Positions 1-8,026 of a stretch of 64,000 nt of DNA are shown here, in pieces. Under the pieces are notes generated by a model. It did not search any database and was not told the DNA's origin. It worked only from the letters and a program-made list of their open reading frames with translations. Each line of letters begins with the position of its first letter. The stretch's first letter is position 1. The DNA is from Coxiellaceae bacterium. GTDB taxonomy: Bacteria; Pseudomonadota; Gammaproteobacteria; Coxiellales; Coxiellaceae. Where the stretch lies: NCBI GenBank assembly GCA_029210045.1, contig JARGNX010000008.1, forward strand, positions 1 through 64,000, read 5' to 3'. Position numbers and translations under genes: made by a program.

Positions 1-36
1 GAACGCACGCTCCCCTTAAAAACCCCACGCGAAAGG
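1..36. repeat. Partial copy of a GC-rich dispersed repeat
   Basis: The first 36 bases match, with a few differences, the sequence at about 31104-31137 (shared core AACGCACGCTCCCC, then a T/A step and a C-run followed by ACGCGA). The downstream copy is the right half of a perfect 13-bp inverted repeat, so this is probably the right half of a copy that begins outside the window. The rest of the stretch up to the first gene is AT-rich noncoding sequence. Confidence 0.55.
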
Positions 37-120
37 AATGCTGCTTATTGTTGTTATTGTGAGGGGTTCAGTTGGTATTTATTATTATATAATTTCATTA
101 ATAAACAACAACTTTTGTAC

Positions 121-173
121 GACCATTTTCGAGTATGATCTGTTTTGGTCTTGACTATTTTCGAGTATTATCT
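121..173 (+). promoter_or_regulatory. Two 21-bp direct repeats upstream of the DUF4143 ATPase gene
   Basis: Positions 121-141 and 153-173 carry the same 21-bp sequence (core ATTTTCGAGTAT followed by ATCT) with two mismatches. The repeats start 32 bp apart, about three helical turns, and the second ends 35 bp before the start codon. The placement suggests a two-site operator for a DNA-binding regulator. No regulator gene is adjacent on the right, so the binding partner is unknown. Confidence 0.4.
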
Positions 174-207
174 ATAATAGTCGTAATATCAATTAGGTGA
201 GATTGGC

Positions 208-1416
208 ATGGATCGTATATATGAAACCATTATGGATGAGCACTTGCGCCATGACAGGCAAATGGTGTTTTTGGCGGGGCCACGTCAAGTGGGTAAAACC
301 ACCATCAGTAAAACTGCTGCTGACTTAACCAGTAACTATGTGTACTTAAATTGGGATTATGAAGATGATCAAGAGCTGATATTGCAAGGTCCGCAAACAA
401 TTATGGATAAGTATAACTTGCAGCAGCCGCAGCGAAAAAAAGCTATTTTGACATTAGATGAGATACACAAATTTAAAGATTGGCGAAACTATCTTAAGGG
501 TTTCTATGATAAAACCGAAGAACTGATCCGTTTTATTGTGACTGGGAGTTCTAAAATGGATACCTATCGCCATTCGGGTGATAGCTTGATGGGAAGATAT
601 TTTCCTTACCGTGTGCACCCTTTGTCTGTTGCAGAATTGTTAAGTTGCAAAATTTCAAGTGATGAAATTAAAAAACCTAAAAAGCTATCAGAAGATATTT
701 TTAAGCAACTGATAATGTTTGGTGGCTTCCCCGAACCTTTTATGAAGCAAACCAAAGCATTTTATAATCGCTGGCAAAAAATGCGTTCAGAGCAATTATT
801 TGAAACTGATATTCGTGAGGTGACACGCATCCATGAGATTAAACAAATGAAATTTTTAGCCACTATGTTAGTGCATCAGGCTTCGGAGTTGTTGGTATAT
901 AGCAATTTCGCTAAGAAGGTGAGGACTAGTGTTGATACGATACAGTCGTGGATAGAAACGCTTGAGAGTTTTTACTATTGCTTTAGGGTGCAGCCTTGGT
1001 CTAAAAATATTGTTCGCTCCTTAATGAAGCAACCTAAGATGTACTTATGGGATTGGGCTTCAGTTAGCGATGAGGGTGCTCGCCATGAAAATATGATCGC
1101 GTCACATTTATTAAAGGCTATTCAGTTGTGGCAAGATCGCGGTCTGGGTGATTATGGTTTGTATTTTATACGTGATAAAGAGAAGCGCGAAGTTGACTTT
1201 TTGGTTGTAAAAAATGATAAGCCCTGGTTTTTGGTGGAGGTTAAATCCAGCGCTAATCAGCCTATTAGCAAATATTTACACTATTTTCAGAAGCAGTTAA
1301 ATGTGCCGCATGCATTTCAGGTGGTTTTTGGCTTGCCGTATCAACCTATTGACTGCTTTGAGTACTCCACGCCTATTATTGTTCCTGCGTTAACTTTTTT
1401 ATCGCAATTGGTTTGA
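208..1416 (+). CDS. AAA-type ATPase with DUF4143 domain
   Basis: The 402-residue protein has a Walker A motif (GPRQVGKTT, residues 24-32), a Walker B (ILTLDEIH, residues 80-87) and a sensor-like FIVTGSS near residue 110, followed by a helical winged region. The C-terminus has a nuclease-fold-like strand pattern (EVDF...FLVEVKSS), the usual layout of the AAA_14/DUF4143 family. These ATPases are common in bacterial accessory regions and their role is not established; some are proposed to act in toxin-like or mobile-element settings. The ATG at 208 follows GGTGAG with reasonable spacing. The gene stands alone, preceded by two 21-bp direct repeats and followed by a convergent carboxypeptidase gene. 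The family is clear but the function is not. Confidence 0.88.
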   Translation: MDRIYETIMDEHLRHDRQMVFLAGPRQVGKTTISKTAADLTSNYVYLNWDYEDDQELILQGPQTIMDKYNLQQPQRKKAILTLDEIHKFKDWRNYLKGFYDKTEELIRFIVTGSSKMDTYRHSGDSLMGRYFPYRVHPLSVAELLSCKISSDEIKKPKKLSEDIFKQLIMFGGFPEPFMKQTKAFYNRWQKMRSEQLFETDIREVTRIHEIKQMKFLATMLVHQASELLVYSNFAKKVRTSVDTIQSWIETLESFYYCFRVQPWSKNIVRSLMKQPKMYLWDWASVSDEGARHENMIASHLLKAIQLWQDRGLGDYGLYFIRDKEKREVDFLVVKNDKPWFLVEVKSSANQPISKYLHYFQKQLNVPHAFQVVFGLPYQPIDCFEYSTPIIVPALTFLSQLV

Positions 1417-1437
1417 AGCTTTATTTGGTGCTGGTAA

Positions 1438-2745
1438 CTAGATGCTAACAAACTCTTTGACCAGACGCGCCACTTTGGGTTGATCATAAGGCAGCATATG
1501 GCCGCCATCCAGTACCTTAACGCGCGCTAGTTTTTGGTCGGACTTGATATACCCTAAAACGGTTTTAGCTTTATCGTTATCTTTCCACTGCACGCTTTTA
1601 GTTTGCATGTATTTTTGTTTTCCAGGCCACTGCAATTGTTGGATCATGGCGTCTATACCAAGAAAGTTGGAGTCGGTGGCATCGAGTAATCCAGACATGA
1701 TGACGATCTCGACGCCTTGTGTGAGGAGTTTGCTGTAGAGGTCAGCGTTTGAGTCTTGTTCTCCAGGCGTAAAATTTTTGCTTATTAAGTTTGAAAAGAG
1801 CATGTAAGGGCTATGTGGTTTCATGTGCATGGCTTGTTGAACGCTGCCTTTGCTGAGGTAAGTAGACAGTGCGGTGTAGTCAGGTGCTGGCTGCATAATG
1901 TTTGATAGATGCAGGCCAGACATTTCTTTTATTGTCGACATGATTTTTGAGCAAGCGATGTTGGCTTTAATTGAAGAGGGGGTGTGCTGCAATATTAGTG
2001 ATTTGCATCGGTCATACACTTTATCGACAACAAGCTTTTGGTTGGCGTCAATCATTCCATGGGTATAGGCGTATTTGCTGTCATAAGATTGCTGTAGCAG
2101 TGGGTTGACCCATATATCATTTACCATGATGCCACCCAGGTGCATGCCTTTTTGTTTTTTGTGGCTCAGCATTTCTGTGGCTATAAATGCAATGGTTTTC
2201 CCGGCGTATGATTCGCCCATCAAGTAAATTTTATGGCGTTTTAAAAATGGATGCTGCTCAATGATATGCTGTAAAGCGTTATAGAATTGCTTGCTAGATT
2301 GACTGTTGTTGTGAGGCACAAATTTTTTGTTTTTTGGTGTAATGGTTGATGCGCCAACGCTGAGTGGTTGTTCGATGATCATGTAATTGGCAAATCTTGA
2401 CCAGGAATATTTATTGCGGACTAAGGTGCCAGACTTGTTGAATTTATAAGGGCCTGACTCCATAAAGGGGCCAAACATATTGCTGGCGCCTGGTCCGCCA
2501 TTAAACCAAATGATAAGCGGTTTGCTTTTATAGTCTTGGTCGGAGGTGATTAGCCAGTAATAAAGCGACAGTGAATTAGGGCAGTCTGTCTTAGCACATG
2601 CTTTTTTTGTAATTGAAACATAGCCCGCATATTGTGGGCTACTTACTAAACCATACTCAGGCAGGCTGGTAACTTTTGCAGCAAAAGCATTGATTGAAAA
2701 TAAAGCAAAAAATAAGCCAAGCGTTAGTGTGCGCCACATAATCAA
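1438..2745 (-). CDS. Secreted serine carboxypeptidase (peptidase S10), copy 1
   Basis: The 435-residue precursor has an N-terminal signal peptide (hydrophobic residues 5-20, ending near AFAA). It carries the S10 landmarks: oxyanion-hole segment WFNGGPGASN near residue 82, nucleophile motif GESYAGK near 178, catalytic Asp in LLDATDSN near 355, and catalytic His in DGGHMLPYDQP near 416. S10 enzymes remove C-terminal residues from peptides in acidic compartments. They are mainly eukaryotic, but occur in Legionella-type bacteria. The gene lies 33 bp downstream of a same-strand paralogue of nearly equal length, so the pair is a tandem duplication, probably cotranscribed. Export to periplasm or medium is inferred from the signal peptide. 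Convergent with the DUF4143 gene, with no clear terminator between them. Confidence 0.93.
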   Translation of the reverse strand: MIMWRTLTLGLFFALFSINAFAAKVTSLPEYGLVSSPQYAGYVSITKKACAKTDCPNSLSLYYWLITSDQDYKSKPLIIWFNGGPGASNMFGPFMESGPYKFNKSGTLVRNKYSWSRFANYMIIEQPLSVGASTITPKNKKFVPHNNSQSSKQFYNALQHIIEQHPFLKRHKIYLMGESYAGKTIAFIATEMLSHKKQKGMHLGGIMVNDIWVNPLLQQSYDSKYAYTHGMIDANQKLVVDKVYDRCKSLILQHTPSSIKANIACSKIMSTIKEMSGLHLSNIMQPAPDYTALSTYLSKGSVQQAMHMKPHSPYMLFSNLISKNFTPGEQDSNADLYSKLLTQGVEIVIMSGLLDATDSNFLGIDAMIQQLQWPGKQKYMQTKSVQWKDNDKAKTVLGYIKSDQKLARVKVLDGGHMLPYDQPKVARLVKEFVSI

Positions 2746-2778
2746 ACCCTTTTATTTTCAATGAGTCGTTAGTGTAGC

Positions 2779-4092
2779 TTAAATTTTTCCGTTAATAAAT
2801 TGATTAACTAAGCGTCCAACTTTGGGTTGATCCAAGGGCAGCATATGTCCACCATTTAACACTTTAACGCGTGTTAGACCGCCACCAACCTGAATGTAGC
2901 CCAAGACTGTTTTGGCTTGATCGTTATCTTGCCATTGTTTGATTTTTGCTTTGTTAAAGTGAGATAAGCTGGACCAGTTAATGGTTTGAATCATGGCATC
3001 CATACCTAAGAAATTACAATCAGTGGCATCGAGTAATCCTGACATCATGATGATAGGGGTGCGATTATTTAATAGTGTCTTATAGAGTCCTACCACTGAA
3101 TCCTGTAGGCCTGGAGTAAATAATTTTGAAATAGCAGTAGAGAATAATGGGTAAGGGTCTTGTGGCTTCATATGTAGCGCTTCTTGCACATCAGTCCGAC
3201 TTAAGTATGTAGTGATGGGTTTGTAGTTTGGCATAACACCCATCATATTTAACATATATAAACCGGAATCGTTTTGTATCGCGGTCTTAATTTTTGCGCA
3301 GGCGGTATTTGCAGCTACAGAGCTAGGGGTTTGTTGTTTTATAAGTGCGGCACAGTTTTTATAGAGTTTATTTATTGCGTGCTTTTGTTTAACGCTGATC
3401 ATGCCGTGCGCATAAGCGTATTTAGTGTCATAGCTTTGTTGTACGATAGGATTGACCCAGATATCATTTAGAATTAAGCCGCCTAATTTAATGTTAGAGT
3501 TATTCGCGCGTTGCATTTTTATCGCGATGTAAGGGAGCATGGTTCCTGCATACGATTCACCCGCTAAATAAATTTTTTGTTTTGCTAAAAAGGGGTGTAG
3601 CTTTACGATGTTTTGTAGCGCCTTATAAAATTGCTCGCTGGATTGCTTATTGTTACTAGGCAACGCAAAGTTATTTGCAACGGATGCCCCAATGCCTAAG
3701 GGCTGTTCGATAATCATGTAGTTGGCGAACTGGGTCCATGTATTATTGTTGTATGCAATTTTTCCGGCGCGATTAAACTGATAGGGACCGGTTTCCATAA
3801 ACGGGCCATACATGCTGCTAGAGCCTGGGCCGCCATTGAACCATATGATTAACGGTTTATTTTTATAATCGTTTGTAGCAGTGATTAACCAATAATATAA
3901 GCTGGGTGCATTAGGGCATTTATTTGGAATGCAATTTTGCGTAGTCGATGCGTAACCCGCATATTGTTGAGAGTTGGCAGTGCCAATATCAGGCAGGTCG
4001 ATGACTTTATCGGAAAATTTTGCGATACTGGCCGCCTGCAGATTGATTGAAAAAAGAACAGAAAGTGCAAAGAGAATGATAATGCGCTGCAT
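2779..4092 (-). CDS. Secreted serine carboxypeptidase (peptidase S10), copy 2
   Basis: This 437-residue paralogue of the downstream gene has its own signal peptide (MQRIIILFALSVLFSINLQA) and all catalytic landmarks: WFNGGPGSSS, GESYAG, LLDATDCN and NGGHMLPLDQP. The two proteins align almost end to end, but differ around the nucleophile (GESYAGT here, GESYAGK in copy 1) and in the signal peptides, so the duplication is not recent. It is the promoter-proximal member of the pair and divergent from dinG across about 95 bp. The predicted role is extracytoplasmic peptide trimming, possibly of host proteins. The substrate difference between the copies cannot be read from sequence. Confidence 0.93.
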   Translation of the reverse strand: MQRIIILFALSVLFSINLQAASIAKFSDKVIDLPDIGTANSQQYAGYASTTQNCIPNKCPNAPSLYYWLITATNDYKNKPLIIWFNGGPGSSSMYGPFMETGPYQFNRAGKIAYNNNTWTQFANYMIIEQPLGIGASVANNFALPSNNKQSSEQFYKALQNIVKLHPFLAKQKIYLAGESYAGTMLPYIAIKMQRANNSNIKLGGLILNDIWVNPIVQQSYDTKYAYAHGMISVKQKHAINKLYKNCAALIKQQTPSSVAANTACAKIKTAIQNDSGLYMLNMMGVMPNYKPITTYLSRTDVQEALHMKPQDPYPLFSTAISKLFTPGLQDSVVGLYKTLLNNRTPIIMMSGLLDATDCNFLGMDAMIQTINWSSLSHFNKAKIKQWQDNDQAKTVLGYIQVGGGLTRVKVLNGGHMLPLDQPKVGRLVNQFINGKI

Positions 4093-4188
4093 ATTTAATT
4101 CCTTTTAAATGTGCCAACCACAATAGTGTAGCAGGTCCTGATTAGTGTACAATGCCCATCTATTTCATGATGGGGTTTAATAGTACTA

Positions 4189-6237
4189 ATGGCCGATTCG
4201 TTAGATCTTGCTGATATCAGCAAAAAAATACAAAAAACCGGCTTCCAATCACGCGAGTCACAATTGGCGATGATTGGATCGATTTATGATGCCTTGAAGG
4301 AAAAAAAGCTCATTGGTATCGAGGCGCCTACCGGTACCGGAAAAACGTTGGCGTATACCATTGGTAGTATTTTAGCTAAAGCGTCTGATCAGACCGTTAT
4401 TATCAGCACGGCTACAATTGCGCTACAAGAACAATTGGTCAATAAAGATTTACCAATTGTTGAGAAGGTGCTTGGCAAAAAAATTAAACTAGCGTTGGCA
4501 AAAGGGCGTCGAAGATACGTGTGCCATGCGCGTGTGTATGATCCCATGTGGCAAGATGATTTATTGTCTGAAACTACGACTGAGCAGCTGCTGCAGGTTG
4601 AGTTAGAACAAAAAGATTGGAGCGGTGATCGTGATGAGTTAAAGATTCATGTCGACGATCAACAGTGGCGACAAGTCAGTACCGATGCGGATGGTTGTGC
4701 CGGTAAGCTATGTGCTTATTATGAAGATTGTGCGTTTGTAAAGGCGCGTAAAAAAGTATATGTCGCTGATGTGGTGGTAGTGAATCACAGTTTGCTATTG
4801 TCGGATATGAGCATGGGCGGTGGCGCTATATTACCAGAGCCCGATGAGAGTATCTATGTCATTGATGAATGTCATCATTTACCCGGTAAATCAGCTGATC
4901 ACTTTTCTGCAAGTGCCAGTGTAATGGGGGTGACTGATTGGTCAAAAGCATTATCGAAAGTGTTAGTGCAAGCACGCGGGTTAAAGTTAGTTACTGACGA
5001 TAAACAAAAACAAATAAATGACTTAACCGATGATTTAAAAGACGTAGCCACACAAGTGCGCGATTATTTGTCCTTAAACACTAATCAATTTGATGACAAT
5101 GTGTGGCGGATCACAGACCTGCCTGAAGAAATTCTATTGTTAGGGAAAGAGATTGCACGCATCGCCGATGTTCTGGTGACCTATGGTAATGAAATTACCG
5201 ATGCTATTTTCCCTAAAGGCAATGAGCCGATGGCTGAAAAAGATAAAGATGAGCGCGGTCGTGTATTAGCGGGCTTGGGATTTGCTATTAGTCGTGCAAC
5301 CAATCAATGCCAGACATGGCGCATGTTCTGCCATCAACGCCAAGGTAAAGAAGCACCGGTGGCTAAATGGTTCGAGCAACGCGATAATGCGTTTATTGTG
5401 CATGCCGCACCGATTTACGTCGGTGATGTTTTAAAAAAACAATTATGGGATAGGTTTGTCAATGGTGCGGTATTATGCTCAGCGACAATGAGTGCGCTCG
5501 GTAGTTTTGATTACTTTTGTCGAAAAACCGGATTGAAAGGTAATGATGACTATATCAAAGAAAGCATTCCATCGATGTTTGATTTTCAAAAGTCACTATT
5601 GTATGTGCCTAAGATGACGCATGAGCCATCAGGCTATAACCAGCAAAAGCATCTTGATGAATCTATAAAATTGTTACCTGAACTAATAGATGATAAGGCT
5701 GGGACGTTAGTGCTATTTACCAGTCGTCGTGCGATGGAAGCGACTTATGAGGCATTACCCAAAGCTATACGCAGTGATGTGCTGATGCAAAAATCACAAA
5801 ATAAATCGCAATTAATTGAAAAGCATAAAAAACGCATACGCAGTTGGAAGCGCTCGATATTATTTGGATTAGTATCATTTGGCGAAGGTTTGGATCTACC
5901 AGCAGATTTTTGTCGTCATGTAATTATTCACAAATTACCATTTAGCGTACCGAATACGCCTATTGAACAAACGCGTAGTGAGTGGCTTAAAGCCAATCAA
6001 ATGAACTCATTTATGGTGGCAACATTGCCGCAAGCATCAATTCAATTAACCCAATTTGTTGGTCGCTTAATTCGACAAGAAGACGACTATGGTGTGGTAA
6101 CCATTCTTGATAAGCGACTTTATAGTAAGCAATATGGTGCACTGCTATTAAAAAACCTACCTGATTTTACACGTTTGGTGAATGTTGATTTGGATGAGTT
6201 TAAACAACAAGCATCTGCTATTGGTGTTGTGTCATGA
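4189..6237 (+). CDS. dinG: ATP-dependent DNA helicase DinG (XPD-like, Fe-S)
   Basis: The 682-residue superfamily 2 helicase has Walker A APTGTGKT near residue 45 and a DEAH-type box VIDECHH. Four cysteines lie between motifs Ia and II (in RRYVCHAR and the CAGKLCAYYEDC stretch), matching the 4Fe-4S cluster domain of DinG/XPD helicases. Motif VI is QFVGRLIRQEDD. DinG unwinds DNA 5' to 3' and removes R-loops and D-loops during replication-transcription conflicts. E. coli DinG is 716 residues. A TACAAT hexamer at 4148-4153 could be the -10 element, with no convincing -35. No SOS-box palindrome is evident in the divergent gap. The gene is monocistronic. Confidence 0.95.
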   Translation: MADSLDLADISKKIQKTGFQSRESQLAMIGSIYDALKEKKLIGIEAPTGTGKTLAYTIGSILAKASDQTVIISTATIALQEQLVNKDLPIVEKVLGKKIKLALAKGRRRYVCHARVYDPMWQDDLLSETTTEQLLQVELEQKDWSGDRDELKIHVDDQQWRQVSTDADGCAGKLCAYYEDCAFVKARKKVYVADVVVVNHSLLLSDMSMGGGAILPEPDESIYVIDECHHLPGKSADHFSASASVMGVTDWSKALSKVLVQARGLKLVTDDKQKQINDLTDDLKDVATQVRDYLSLNTNQFDDNVWRITDLPEEILLLGKEIARIADVLVTYGNEITDAIFPKGNEPMAEKDKDERGRVLAGLGFAISRATNQCQTWRMFCHQRQGKEAPVAKWFEQRDNAFIVHAAPIYVGDVLKKQLWDRFVNGAVLCSATMSALGSFDYFCRKTGLKGNDDYIKESIPSMFDFQKSLLYVPKMTHEPSGYNQQKHLDESIKLLPELIDDKAGTLVLFTSRRAMEATYEALPKAIRSDVLMQKSQNKSQLIEKHKKRIRSWKRSILFGLVSFGEGLDLPADFCRHVIIHKLPFSVPNTPIEQTRSEWLKANQMNSFMVATLPQASIQLTQFVGRLIRQEDDYGVVTILDKRLYSKQYGALLLKNLPDFTRLVNVDLDEFKQQASAIGVVS

Positions 6238-6283
6238 CTTAAGCCGTGATTTTGAGTTGTGATGGCGAATCGGCTGGAGGACT

Positions 6284-6439
6284 ATGTTGGAAGACCGTAT
6301 GGCTACATTGTCCAGTCCGCAGCCGACAGCATTGAATCGGCATTTGCTAATGCCCGCGTCGTCGGATGGTGAAGTACCGATACCAGCGGATGATGTGGCA
6401 AGTCGAAAAGCAGATAATGGTGACTTTCTCGTAAGCTGA
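6284..6439 (+). CDS. Possible 51-residue small protein
   Basis: An ATG at 6284 opens a 51-codon frame beginning MLEDRMATLSSPQPTALN and ending DNGDFLVS. A GGAGG lies just upstream, but only 3 bases from the ATG, which is closer than usual. The predicted product is soluble and Pro/Asp-rich, with no recognised motif. It fills most of the 300-bp gap between dinG and the next gene. Coding status is uncertain; the gap has no other convincing feature. Confidence 0.25.
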   Translation: MLEDRMATLSSPQPTALNRHLLMPASSDGEVPIPADDVASRKADNGDFLVS

Positions 6440-6552
6440 TCATTCTTTGGTGTCTTAAATTGCTCGTACTATGACTTGAATTGCACTATTTTGCTGATGG
6501 TAATTTATATAACATGCGCGCTGTATTTTAACTTAAATGAGGTGTGTTACTT

Positions 6553-6936
6553 ATGAAATTATATAAAAAATCAAGCGCAGTGATAGCGATGCTATTGGTG
6601 TCAGCTAGCTTGCAAGCGATTACTTGTCCAAACGCGAGCGTCGTGAATAGTTCGGTTGCGCCAGGGGGCTGGCACTTTGTTCGTACTCGCGACTCTGCAG
6701 CTGACTCAAGCGTGCATTTTGTTATGGCTGGCTGGGGGAATGGTGGTACTCAGGTAGGGCCGGTGAGGTGTTATTATGGGATGCATGCTTATTATATTGA
6801 TGTTTCTTTGGAATCAAATGAGGTAGTATCTGTCGACAAATTGAGAGCTTCACCTGCTTGGGCGGTTTGGGATGACGCTGGAACAGAGGCAACGTGTGAG
6901 CCAGGCCTAGGTAATGGTGATCGTTGCAGTGTTTAG
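6553..6936 (+). CDS. Small secreted protein of unknown function (4 Cys)
   Basis: The ATG at 6553 is preferred over the GTG three codons upstream because a GAGG lies about 10 bases before it. The 127-residue product starts with a clear signal peptide (MKLYKKSSAVIAMLLVSASL, cleavage near LQA). The mature part is about 105 residues with four cysteines, rich in Trp and Gly, and could form two disulfides in the periplasm or outside the cell. The cysteine spacing is loosely reminiscent of small secreted DUF3757-like proteins, but I do not recognise the family with confidence. It lies 21 bp upstream of the GlxA-type regulator on the same strand, so the two may be cotranscribed. Confidence 0.75.
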   Translation: MKLYKKSSAVIAMLLVSASLQAITCPNASVVNSSVAPGGWHFVRTRDSAADSSVHFVMAGWGNGGTQVGPVRCYYGMHAYYIDVSLESNEVVSVDKLRASPAWAVWDDAGTEATCEPGLGNGDRCSV

Positions 6937-6957
6937 AGTTTAAGTGATGCGAGGCTG

Positions 6958-7935
6958 ATGAAAAAATATCCGGTATATTGTGTTTGCTTGCCAGGTGTTG
7001 AGATTTTAGATTTGACTGGACCGGTGCAAGTGTTGCATCGTTGCCAGTCAGACCAAGCACAATTTCAGATTCATTATGTTGGCCCGCAGCGATCTGTTAT
7101 TAGTGAGCAAGGCTTGTCCATCGGAGATATTAAAGCCTTGCCATTATCCCTACCAAACAATGCCATTATAATCCTTCCAGGAGTTCAGCCTGTATCTGAT
7201 GACCGCTCAATGTTGGCTTATAAGCAATGTCGAGAATGGTTGCAACAAGTATACGCGCAAGCTGAAAAAGTATTATGTATTTGTTCTGGCGTATTAATAG
7301 CGGCGGAATGTGGTTTGCTGGTTAATCAGCAATGTACTACGCATCATACTTTGTTAAAGCAACTAAAAGCGCTTGAACCAACGGCTGAGGTGCTAGAAAA
7401 TCGCATTTTTATTGAATCCGGTAAGCTCTATACTTGTGCTGGTATTTTAACCGGGATTGATCTGGCATTGTATGTTGTTGAACGATTAGCGGGTGCGTTG
7501 GCTGCATTAGAGGTCGCGCGTAGCATTATTGCTTATATGCGTCGTAATTCGGATGACCCCCAAATTAGCTTTTGGTTACGTTACCGCAATCATATAGATG
7601 TTCGTATCCATAACGTGCAAAGCTTGATTGCAGCGAACCCGAGTGAGCGATGGACGCTGGCTCGACTAGCAGCACATGCTGGCATGAGTACGCGGCACTT
7701 ATCACGTGTGTTTACTCAAGTGACTGGCATTTCAGTAAAGTCTTATATTGATCAAATTCGTTTAGATATCGCTATGCAAGCATTAAGTCAAACCAAACGA
7801 ACTATCGAGCAGGTGGCAGATTCGAGCGGCTTTGTTGATGCTAATGATATGCGGCGTGCTTGGAGGCGTTGCCGGTCGGATACACCCGGGGAATTTCGAG
7901 CGGCAGAGGGATCAAGATTGCTCAAATTATCATAA
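6958..7935 (+). CDS. GlxA-family transcriptional regulator (DJ-1/PfpI + AraC HTH)
   Basis: This 325-residue protein has an N-terminal DJ-1/PfpI (class I amidotransferase-like) domain, with the nucleophile-elbow cysteine in CICSGVLIAAECG near residue 105. A C-terminal AraC/XylS double helix-turn-helix follows (ARLAAHAGMSTRHLSRVFTQ and the second helix through SSGFVDANDMRRAWRR). The architecture is that of GlxA/FtrA-type regulators, where the N-terminal domain senses a small molecule and the C-terminus binds DNA. The ligand and targets are unknown. The adenosine deaminase gene starts about 90 bp downstream on the same strand and is a plausible target by proximity. ATG at 6958 follows GCGAGG. 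Confidence 0.9.
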   Translation: MKKYPVYCVCLPGVEILDLTGPVQVLHRCQSDQAQFQIHYVGPQRSVISEQGLSIGDIKALPLSLPNNAIIILPGVQPVSDDRSMLAYKQCREWLQQVYAQAEKVLCICSGVLIAAECGLLVNQQCTTHHTLLKQLKALEPTAEVLENRIFIESGKLYTCAGILTGIDLALYVVERLAGALAALEVARSIIAYMRRNSDDPQISFWLRYRNHIDVRIHNVQSLIAANPSERWTLARLAAHAGMSTRHLSRVFTQVTGISVKSYIDQIRLDIAMQALSQTKRTIEQVADSSGFVDANDMRRAWRRCRSDTPGEFRAAEGSRLLKLS

Positions 7936-8026
7936 GGATACCATGGGCTTGCTTTAGGCATATGAAAGCGTTATTGTGGTCCCCATTGCGGGTATTATTT
8001 GTACGTTGTTATAGGGGGTAAGGTAT

